This document shows, piece after piece, positions 30,467 to 38,605 of a DNA stretch of 38,605 bases. A program made the position numbers and the translations under genes. How positions within the stretch are numbered: the stretch's first letter is position 1; each line of letters opens with the position of its first letter. The DNA comes from Perkinsus olseni (lineage: Eukaryota; Perkinsozoa; Perkinsida; Perkinsidae). The DNA lies in the NCBI GenBank assembly GCA_013115135.1, contig JABANP010000499.1:1-38605 (forward strand). Reading direction: 5' to 3'. The notes beneath the pieces are model-generated. The model was not told where the DNA came from and did not search any database. It saw only the letters and a program-made list of their open reading frames with translations.

Positions 30467-33400
30467 CTAACTACCAACCTTATTAGCGTTAAATGTATAC
30501 TCTGGATTCTCTCGTCTATCGGTAAAAGATCGAAGCAGAAAAAATATCAGTTCGTCCGATGATGATGTTGTTACCCCGATAGAAGCTTCGCTTGAATGTA
30601 TAAACACGCGAGAGAATTCTGAAGGATAGTGCCGCTTAGCAATAACTGCCGATCCATCGTTTGCGGGACCTAACAAGAGACAAAAAACTTGATATTATAC
30701 AAGTATCCTAATATCAGTAGCACAGAAGTTGCAGACTCGTCTCTGTCACACAGTTTCCCGTCTAAACTACGCAAATTCATCAATGAGCTGACACCCCGAA
30801 AAAGGAAAGGACACCTTCACAGTGTCTTTGCAGTGGGGAGTTTGTACTTAGAACAATTTTAAACTCACCAGAGGGTTTCATCAGAATTTTCCGACCAACA
30901 GTCACGTGAAACTCAAAAGCTGCATACCCCCCTCTTCCCCAAGGACCTCCCTGATTACATCCTTCCCGATCTCAACGTGAGCTCCGCTGCGCCTCGAAAG
31001 CTCATCCAAGCATCCAGCCTTCACCCACGAGTTGATCGTATTGCGCCCAACGACCACCGAGAAATAAGAAGCCTCATCATGATCTATATCAGAACCTGGA
31101 GAACACACAGAGCATCAACGGACAATCAACACCTGCAAGATTCGCGATAAAATGGGCCCGGGCTCCTCGGGCGGTCCACGCTGCCGCTCACTATATAGAG
31201 AGCGATCGAGAGCTGCTCATCTTCCCCCATTACCAAGTCTATCAGCAGCAGTCCCCAATGCCACAGCAGCATTATCTAGAGACCCTCTCTGTCGGAATGC
31301 GGAGGATGACTCGCTAACCCCCTCATAGCTATGCGATCCACGATGGCCCTGACAACAGCAATCCTTCCCGTCCCGCCCTCGAACTCCGGCCGTACCCTAG
31401 GGCTCTCGGTCGAGCGACCATGAGATTGATATTCCTGTTGATGGTGATGATGATGCCTCGCCCTCTTGCTTTCTGGGCTATACTCTCTATCCCTGTCCCC
31501 CGGATGTTGATCTCTCCTCCCGACTTCCTCCTGGCCCCGACCTGCCCCTTCCTCTGGCGAGGACGGCGTGGCCGGCATAAAACTCAACTCGATCGCAACG
31601 AGCACCATCAGCGCGGCTTTAACCTGACCCAGATTCGCTATGCTCAGTCGAAGACGATTCGCCCTATCGCCAGCCGAGCGGCTTCGCACTCCCCAACCTA
31701 CCCGCTTATCGAGAGACCCTTCAAAAGTTACGAAGCGCGTCGGCATATCACTAGACTCGCTCTTCTGGACTTGAACGTTGCATCCTGATCGGAAAAAACC
31801 TTCATCCTTCGTCCTCACATACGTGTACGGCAAACAGCAGTTTTATACCGTGATGCCAGGATGAGCGGCAGGCAGTCGAGGAAACCGCTGGGATAAGATA
31901 ACAAAAAGAGTTACGTCAAACCCGTGCACGACGAACTTTGCCAAGGTTCTCAAGCGAACACTGGGAGTCTTCCAATGCCTCATCGCACCTCACTCATCGC
32001 TTTACGACGAGGAATCTCACATTATCATCAGCCGCGAACACAGTGCTTCATTACACAAACAATAGACAGGAACAGTGATGTCAGCTAGAAATGATGGACA
32101 TGAAGTTCATCTAGTATACAAGGGCCCTCCAGAAATTACAAAGTCACCGCCCGTTCCAACCCCGCAACGCGGTCGAGTCTCTCACGGTTATTACCAGTAG
32201 TTTTACATATCCAGTTGATAGTGTCTCCTCCTCGTCCTATAACGTTACGTGTCTTGCTAGCTTGTATAAGAAGCTCAGTGTACTGAAAAAACGACGGACA
32301 CTCGCCTTCACTATTCGAACCATGCGAAATCTCACCGCGCAGACTATCCAACGACATAAGCACAAAAACTATTCGCTCACTAAGTGAGCGAATTCCACTC
32401 CCACGAAGGCACACCCAGTCCACCTATTCCCTCGCCGCAACCCTCGCATTGTACCGACTGTCGCCGCCATTGGAATTTCGAGGCGCGCAAAATACCCCAG
32501 GCCGCATTACTTTATCTTCCTTCACATCCAAGACCTCCATAGTCTTCACCATGCCTCTCGATTTCTCCGCCATAGTCCCTCTTAACACCATCACTTCATT
32601 ACGATTGGGCGCCAACTGATGAAGACACACATTACAGGTGCTCCCCAGTTCACATTGTAAAGCGGCCGAGCACGATGCTGGGCTGTGAGGATGGAACCCC
32701 ACTCGACATGCTTCCTCAGATGCCAAAGTACAGCCTTAGGAAATTACCTTGGGGTTAGGTGGGAACTGGTCAGCCTTTTCAAATTGTATCCTGGCTCCAC
32801 TGCAGTGTTCAATCTCTGTGATCGACTTACCATTCTTACCAATAACGAATGCCGAATAACGTCTGTCAACCACCAGCATCACTGGCGACCCCGAGTCCTG
32901 AAATCACACCACGCAATGGCCCAATAAACCATCCCATGGGAAGTCTCCCAGCATAGACTCGAGGCGCTTGTTCCTCCTGTCGAAAAGCTACTCCTTCAGG
33001 AGAACACGCCCTGTAATTCTGATCCTCACTGCAATAACACACCGAACCTAGTTCTTCTCTACTCACTGAGAGCGTCAACCGACACCCCTGATCTCACCTG
33101 ATCTCGAGGAATCTTTTCCAATCCTGGTACCCACGGCACAACAACTTCTCCAGGTCTACTCTCGATCTCAACCGGCGGTCCCGGTGGCGGAGGGGGAGGT
33201 GGTGGGGCACTCCGATCACCCTGTCGATCTGAAAGAAACCAGTCCAGCCACCGCAGACCCCATCCTTATCAACTCACCACTGCCCATCACAAGCGCGCTC
33301 GCCTCCTCGAACGGGATGCGCTTGCTTCGTACTACCTCTTCAACCTGCACAACAACAATACCCCAAGTATTCACCGCGACCCATTTAAGCACAGCGTTGA

Positions 33401-34633
33401 CCCATTCATCACAGCTCTGTAGAGACCCGCTCGACTGCAACTACCCCGGGCGACTCGCTAGCACTACCGTATTCCTAAGCTTGCTTATAACGGCAACGGT
33501 CGCCTCATCCGATCCCTTGATAATGACCGGTCTAACCATCATACCCTCAATAGGTGCCTTGGCAATCTGAGAAAAGAAGTGCAATCCCTGGGAATCGAAC
33601 CTGGGCCAATACTCACCGTGACTTCGCAGTGAAAGTCTGATTCCAATGCCCGCAGTCGTTGGCCTCTCCCATCAAGGAACGCAAACGATGTAACCTAGAT
33701 GACAACAACAACCAGGTAACAAAGTAGCATTCAACCGTCCACGCAATGAGCCTGGCTCAGAGAACCCAAGGCTGGGCGCCCCTTCCACCTCAGGTATCAG
33801 CAGTACAAATATCCCTCGACTCTGTGGTTTGTCACGTCGTAACATGTCCAGCAGCTTGGCTATGGCAGTATCGACTTGTTGAGGGTTACCTGCAAGATGA
33901 TACTCACCGTTAAGGCTGCCATGAGGAGCAGAATATTACCGATAAAAGTGACGACTCGATCCACCAAGGACTTTGGCGTTTCACTCGGCTTCGATACGTG
34001 AACATTAGCGCCGCTCAACTTCTGCAGGCGATGGAGACCGGTACCACGGACTCCGATGATGTGACCTGTTGATGCGTAAAGTCTCATACCACTCCTTTCA
34101 CAACTCCTCCTACCTGCAATATCATCAGGAACCAGGCATCGACATGGCAAGTAGTCCCTTCCTGGCTGTTGTTGCTGTGGCTGAGCCTGCCCAACACGAT
34201 TGGCCCCGGTCCACCTCCGCACCGGTCCGGTCGATTGATCACCGCTGTTACGACGCCTCTTGCTGCTGCTTCTTCTCTCGCTTGCCGGTTCCTCACGGAT
34301 TGCCGGCTGCTCCGCTGGAGGCTCATTACCATGGCCAGATCTCGGAGAGGGATCTTCATGCTCATCGTCGTGGTGCTCCTCGGCACTATATCCCTCTTCA
34401 TCCTCTCTATCATGGTCATCACCGAGGCTATCCTCCTCATCGTCATCATCAACTCGGTCATCTGGTGGTGGTTGGAAGGTAGTAGACGCATTGGTCGTGG
34501 AAGCCACCCCAGTCCCTGATTGATGCTGCTGAGCCGAAGCTGCCGCTGCTGCCGCCGTCTCGTCGTAGTCAACGTCCTCAGAAGTGACTCCGTAATCCAT
34601 AGTAGCGACGAAGGAGGAGATTGAAGGGGTCAC
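30467..34633 (-). CDS. Multi-KH-domain RNA-binding protein (at least four, probably five KH domains)
   Basis: A low-complexity acidic N-terminus (D/E runs, ATG at 34633) and a basic RRSSSKRRR stretch are followed by KH domains assembled across short introns. KH1 has LVPDDIAG|HIIGVRG then KLSGANVHVS (about 34140-33830). KH2 has IFVLLIPE|VTSFAFLDGRGQRL and ESDFHCEVT|IAKAP (about 33830-33440). A polyproline linker follows (DRSAPPPPPPPPGPP). KH3 has AFVIGKNGKSITEIEHCSGA (about 32850-32740) and NRNEVMVLRG. KH4 has TRNVIGRGGDTINWICKTTG|CNVQVQK and FEGSLDKR|VKAALMVLVA (about 32300-31590). A KH5-like exon has SYFSVVVGRN and DELSRRSGAHVEI (about 31090-30900). KH domains bind short single-stranded RNA or DNA through the GxxG loop; poly-KH proteins act in mRNA binding. 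Reading as one gene assumes the TAG at 32424 is spliced out. The end after KH5 is uncertain. Confidence 0.8.
32371..32393. repeat. Perfect hairpin in KH-gene intron
   Basis: attcgctcac-taa-gtgagcgaat, 10-bp arms with a 3-nt spacer, in the intron between KH3 and KH4. Confidence 0.9.
33567..33616 (-). other. 50-nt intron containing a perfect B box
   Basis: GTGAGT ... TTTTCTCAG; removal joins the two halves of KH2 (HCEVT|IAKAP). GGTTCGATTCC (33601-33591) matches the tRNA B-box consensus GGTTCGANTCC exactly. Confidence 0.7.
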
Positions 34634-34905
34634 AGACGTGAGAGAGGTATAACAGGCCTACAACAACCGACGACGACAACAATAGGCAGGAGGACCAGTG
34701 AGAACAACGATACCAGTAACAACAACGAGAAGACCAGCACCACCGATAAGCCGGATGATGGGGGCGAAGCAGAAGCAGAAGCAGACAGGATTCACCGAGG
34801 CTGAGTTGTCGACCAGCAACAACGATAGAGCTACAACACTATTAGTTACCAATAAGGAGAAGGAGTGCTGGCAGCAGAATGAGGACAGTAAAACTGATGC
34901 ATTGA

Positions 34906-34978
34906 GAGGATTGAACCCACGACCATCTCCATCGAATAAACAAACATACAGTACTACTCGCCCAGCCAACGCGACATG
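34906..34978 (-). repeat. tRNA-like sequence upstream of the KH gene
   Basis: On the minus strand, TTGGCTGGGCGAGTAG (A-box-like) is followed about 40 nt later by GTGGGTTCAATCCTC (B-box-like), a spacing like that of a tRNA gene. No acceptor stem closes it, so it is not a functional tRNA. A tRNA-derived short repeat is the likeliest reading. Confidence 0.4.
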
Positions 34979-34999
34979 AACCGACTGGAAGACAGCAAA

Positions 35000-35640
35000 A
35001 TCATGTCCGCCGAACCCTCACATCCCGCGTACCACACACCTCGAGAACTTCACAGCGTCAGCTCGCCTCTCAGAGGCAGCCTCTAGGACTTCACTAACGA
35101 CGACACAAACTCATCAATTCCCAAGTGGGCGTATCCTGGGACCAGTGGAGGTCAAATAACATCAGGCACGACCACACGCGGAGAGGTTCCAGCGGAAACA
35201 CCATCTTGAACCGGTCCCTGACCCAACAGGGCCCCAATAACAGCTTTCTCCGAGCTTTGGGTGCAATTGCAGGGCCCGTGGAGCTCGCTCCTGATCGATA
35301 TTCCTCAGATTCCTCTGCGTCAGCTCGAAGAGAGCGTTACCTCTCCGCTCTCTCACGATACGACGCCGGGCTGGATAGGAGGGAGAGGGGAGAGAGAGGC
35401 ACACGTTATAAAAAATGATGAGAGATTTGGCCGGGTGACGCACGTGTGGAACAGCAATTAGAAAACGAAAAACATGTTTCGCTTCGCTCCGTCCGTAAAG
35501 TGCGATCTCGCCACCGAAAGCGCAGGTTGGTGGTTGCGACTGTTGAGCATATCTCAGAACAATGTGCATACGATCCTTTTTCTTTGCGAGAAAATTGATA
35601 CAAACTTTGCCCTGCCAAGTTCGAACAAACTCAACGTAGT
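35000..35640. other. Unresolved stretch upstream of the tRNA
   Basis: A plus-strand frame at 35125-35418 ends FLRALGAIAGPVELAPDRYS and an Arg/Ser-rich tail, and a longer minus-strand frame overlaps it. Neither has a domain or a supported splice partner. The plus frame could be a short gene. Confidence 0.25.
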
Positions 35641-35642
35641 CA

Positions 35643-35661
35643 TCTCAACTACTAGTTGAGA
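35643..35661. repeat. Perfect hairpin, 9-bp arms, 1-nt spacer
   Basis: tctcaacta-c-tagttgaga, 55 nt upstream of the tRNA gene. Confidence 0.9.
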
Positions 35662-35716
35662 CCACTGAGTTGGCAACTAGTCTCCACCAGCTCACAGATA
35701 TTCCTCTTAATCAGCA

Positions 35717-35788
35717 GCACCGTTGGTCTAATGGTTAGGATATCTGCCTTCCAAGCAGATGGTCCGGGTTCAATTCCCGGACGGTGCA
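35717..35788 (+). tRNA. tRNA-Gly (anticodon TCC)
   Basis: A 72-nt cloverleaf. Acceptor gcaccgt pairs with acggtgc and is followed by discriminator a. The D arm contains TGGTCTAATGGTTAGG (A box). Anticodon stem tctgc/gcaga has loop cttccaa, giving TCC. The T arm is ccggg-ttcaatt-cccgg (B box GGTTCAATTCC). There is no intron. CCA is not encoded, as expected in eukaryotes. No run of four Ts follows within about 25 nt, so the RNA polymerase III stop signal is weak or further downstream. Confidence 0.95.
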
Positions 35789-36238
35789 ATTTATCTTGGG
35801 TGATATATTGTGTGAATCTCAAATCGAGCGGAGGCTGATACTCGAGTCTCATCGCTGCAACGAAACCGGACAGAACAGGAAGCCGTCACTTTCCACCAAT
35901 TCCCGTGTCGCATTCCCTGAGAGGGAATAGTCGCTCAGGCTTTATGCGACCAAACGTCAATAGGTCGACTACACTTTGTTATACGACATTTATGATCACC
36001 TAAACGCAACTCTGATCTACATCGTCAATGCAGGGAATGATACAACTATAGAAGGATGGACGTTTCAGGGACAACAGACTGGCTGCCGCTGCCGATGATT
36101 ATTTCTATTAAATCGCTACGGATTCTGGAATGGGTTCGATGTCGATGGGCTATAACCTGACACGCCACGACTACATCCAGAAGGCACTCACACAAGCCAC
36201 TCACAACAAGTGTTAGTATCAAGTAACATAGGACGAGG

Positions 36239-38420
36239 CTAAGCGACAGTCGCCGCGCTAGGCTCAGCTGTCATATCGTTAACCTGAGGCAACCAACACC
36301 ACTCACAGCAGTACACGTGCCGTCTCAAGTCGCTCAAATCCGCGATAATTAGGCCACACACGTATTCAGAATAAACCCCAGTTCGGTCAACTCCCGCGAA
36401 CACGCGCAAAATTTCAGTGGTCAGACTTCGCTCTCGAACTCTTCGATCGTGGAAACAACAACTCACCGAGCTGTTGACGTTTGCTTCTTCCTCTTCTTCT
36501 TCCTTGCTTTTCTCCTGTTCCTCCTTCCGTTCTGCTCGAGCAGCCTCTATATGATGAATCAGCTCGAGTTGCACCAAAAGCTCGTTAAATCGGCCCTGAA
36601 AGATTTCATCTCGGAGCCACACTATCGGTCTAACCCCCAGCACGCCCAAACCTTACCATGATCTTCCTGCACTGTTGCATAACGAAGGTCTCTGGTGCGT
36701 TGTACAGAGCACAATTGGTGAAGACCAGATCACAGTCCTCGTAAAACAGCAACGCGTTTTCGTACTCCCCCTTGTGGAGCTTCTTACGTATCTGAGACAA
36801 CCCGCGGGAGGGTTGGTCGGGCGAATTATCCGGAGATTGAAAAGGAAAGGGGGAAAAGAAAAAGGAGGAGGATGGGAAGAAGGGGGAGAAAGAACGGTAA
36901 ATATAGCGGCATGTAACACGCGAAAGTAAACCCCCTCTCAGTTGGAGGTCTGTGCAGTTCAATGGTTCGAATGCGCAAAACCGAACGGAACAAGTTGGTG
37001 TTCATTCATTGCATCTCTCTATTAAAAAATGGCAATGCCCTGCCCACTCCGACGAAAAATCACGCCCGTGAAAAAATCAGCTATTCGGCAATACCACTGT
37101 TAGCAGCCATTTCTTTTACCAATCCACGAGGGGGCTAAAAATACGAACCTCGCCTTGACGGATACCAGCTCGCGCTGTGCGTCGCCATGATAGAAGAGGC
37201 CTTCCCGTGAGAGGAACAGCCCAGTTGCTGTTGAAGCCGTTGATCTCACCGTTCCGAAGTCCATCGGGTGTTTGACGACGGTGAAATAATCTGCGCACTC
37301 GTCCTTCACGGGATCTACCGGCTTCAGAAATATTCGAGTATCATCGAAACTGAAATGCACACATCACACCAAATGAAGTGTTCGGAACAATTTGCGTTTT
37401 TCCAGCTCGACGGCTAGCGATCAGTACGACCCGGGAACTAATCACCGGAATACTTGAAGTCACAGTAGCTAAGCTGCCACCAGAAAGTTGGCCCCGATAT
37501 CTCAATTCTATAGAGAAACAAGGACGTCCGCTTCACTAGCACTGTAGCTCCCAGTGATAGTCTATCGCCGATAGGTGGACTCGGAAGATCCCCTCTCCTC
37601 TGGCAACCAACAACGATAGCACGATTATCCGAGTCCGGAAATAACAACGAGTGCACATTGCCAAGAATCGATCCTTAGACCTCTCGGTTGGCGAACTAAG
37701 GCACTAACCCACTCAGCAGTATCATGCGTGCCCACCTCCTACTTGTGAATGTCCCGGACGAGTTGCTTCGCCAACTGTTGCCATTTCTTAGCCCCTCCTC
37801 GACTCGACCGAGGTTGCGGGGAGTTCATCACACCACCCCTGCGTCTGCCCGTTCGACTTAGCTGGACTAGCCTGCGACGGTGGGGTCGAAATCGGTGCCT
37901 AAAATGAATGCTGTGGGACTTGAACCGGCCACCTCCAGAATCTGGATCTGTGCTTTTGAAATCATTTTCCTGACTCTCTCCCAACAGCTGTAGCATCGAA
38001 GCACATCCACGTCCCTTCAGCACTCGATAGCCCAAGACGGCTACAAATAAATCTTCATTTTCACCGACATCGTTGACTCCCAGCCGGGTGAAAAATTAAC
38101 ATCATTCGGTATAAGATTTCCCCAGCGGGAAACTCCCATTTTGGTGTGAGAGTCGCCGAAGACGTCGAACCAAAGCAGCGATTGCTGCTTACGTTTTTCT
38201 CCCACACGGCAATGTCGGGATACTTCCTCTCAAACTCTTCCATCTGCTCCACCGTCACCATCGCGCCTCCACTATTCGCAGTAGTCTGAAAAGGTCAGCG
38301 CCGAGGATCGAACCCGGACCTTTCAGTTGCTCGCTACCCCATCCCCTTGTACACTAATCGATACTTCTTGCGGGAGGAGCTCCCGAATCCGCGAGGCTTG
38401 ATAATGCTTTGTCGGCCATG
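36239..38420 (-). CDS. Bromodomain protein with coiled-coil C-terminal segment
   Basis: Splicing four exons rebuilds one bromodomain: KKWQQLAKQLVRDIH (37899 to about 37743), NFDDTRIFLKPVDPVKDE, CADYFTVVKHPMDFGT (to about 37248), then IRKKLHKGEYENALLFYEDC and DLVFTNCALYNAPETFVMQQ. The acetyl-lysine-binding Asn (NCALYN) and the ZA-loop P-V motif are present. The next exon, GRFNELLVQLELIHHIEAAR then a Glu/Lys-rich run, is a coiled coil ending at a GT splice site near 36470. The bromodomain reads acetylated histone tails. An upstream exon has MVTVEQMEEFERKYPDIAVW (from about 38260), and a possible first exon MADKALSSLADSGAPPA lies at 38419 and below, but their join is out of frame, so it may be untranslated. 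The 3' end is not fixed. Intron phases and AG acceptors are consistent throughout the domain. Confidence 0.85.
37661..37722 (-). repeat. tRNA-derived-looking element in a bromodomain-gene intron
   Basis: On the minus strand, TGCTGAGTGGGTTAGTGCC resembles the D arm/A box of class II tRNAs. It is followed by CGCCAACCGAGAGGTC and then GGATCGATTCTTGG (B-box-like). The spacing fits a tRNA. The acceptor stem is missing and the T stem is imperfect, so it is a relic or a SINE head. It shares an aggatcgattct-ggc core with the ankyrin intron at 9699-9652. Confidence 0.5.
38286..38350 (-). other. Intron 3' end with a complete T arm
   Basis: CCGGG-TTCGATC-CTCGG (38317-38301) forms a 5-bp stem (one G-T) with a 7-nt T loop, 14 nt before the AG at 38287-38286. 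The upstream sequence GGATGGGGTAGCGAGCAACT is loosely A-box-like. Confidence 0.5.
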
Positions 38421-38605
38421 GACGCCAAGTATGCCCGCCTGACAAAACAAATTCCATCGCTTCGCTCCGCTAACAAAATCCCGGATTGTACAAAAAGGCG
38501 AATTTGCACATAATCCTTCACAGCGTGTCTAGTGGTCATAGCACGCTTACCGCTTAAGGGAATGACGTCGAATCGACCCGACAACCTTTCGGAAGGGCGA
38601 CGCCC

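Noticed and set aside
33184..33570. Plus-strand frame of 128 codons
   Set aside because: It is antisense to the KH2 exons and the polyproline linker, which have clear domain support on the other strand.
34069..34519. Long plus-strand open frames opposite the KH gene
   Set aside because: They are shadows of the acidic, low-complexity N-terminus of the minus-strand KH protein.
34906..34978. A second functional tRNA gene
   Set aside because: A- and B-box-like motifs are present, but no acceptor stem or proper anticodon arm can be drawn.
36520..36545. Signal-peptide-like hydrophobic plus-strand frame (LFFFLAFLLFLLPF)
   Set aside because: It is the complement of the Glu/Lys-rich coiled coil of the bromodomain protein, which typically gives a false hydrophobic antisense frame.

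Overview
The window is nuclear DNA from a microbial eukaryote. Coding information is cut into short exons joined by GT-AG introns, mostly about 43-110 nt, with candidates as short as 22 and 31 nt. There are no bacterial ribosome-binding sites or operons. The gene content is eukaryotic: a class II-type histone deacetylase, a bromodomain protein, a multi-KH RNA-binding protein, ankyrin proteins, a mitochondrial-type DnaJ and a hAT transposase. Stops look standard. Compact introns, dense genes and balanced base composition would suit an alveolate protist such as a perkinsid; that assignment is inference and weak.

Layout. At 112-2017 (-) lies a coiled-coil protein. At about 2445-5583 (+) lies an island on the opposite strand to its neighbours. 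It holds a 415-residue, seven-exon gene that reads like a tyrosine recombinase and a second unrecognised gene ending in a proline-rich tail. At 5648-11040 (-) are ankyrin-repeat exons from one or more genes. At about 12740-14060 (-) are the catalytic exons of a histone deacetylase. The stretch 14-20 kb is poorly coding and carries fragments of unrecognised genes, hairpins and one copy of a dispersed repeat. At 21431-22820 (-) is a hAT-type transposase, and at 23198-24800 (-) an unrecognised gene with a duplicated segment. The stretch 24.8-27.1 kb is repeats and hairpins. At 27165-30169 (-) is a complete type I DnaJ with a probable mitochondrial presequence. At 30467-34633 (-) is a multi-KH protein. 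A tRNA-Gly(TCC) is at 35717-35788 (+), and at 36239-38420 (-) is a bromodomain protein.

The most unusual signal is structural. Dozens of short, near-perfect inverted repeats are scattered through introns and intergenic DNA, almost all with a spacer of 1 or 3 nt. Several make up much of an intron in a conserved gene: 23 of 53 nt in the deacetylase intron that splits the catalytic motif, and 17 of 31 nt in the transposase. In one place two copies of a 29-nt repeat can be compared: one copy ends in a hairpin whose second arm is absent from the other, as if the arm had been copied locally. A second signal is a tRNA T-arm/B-box-like motif inside several introns, in one case with a tRNA-like A box. 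Together they suggest that introns here are being built from hairpin-forming and possibly tRNA-derived sequence. Exon joins were worked out by eye from frame and splice-site consistency; no database search was run.
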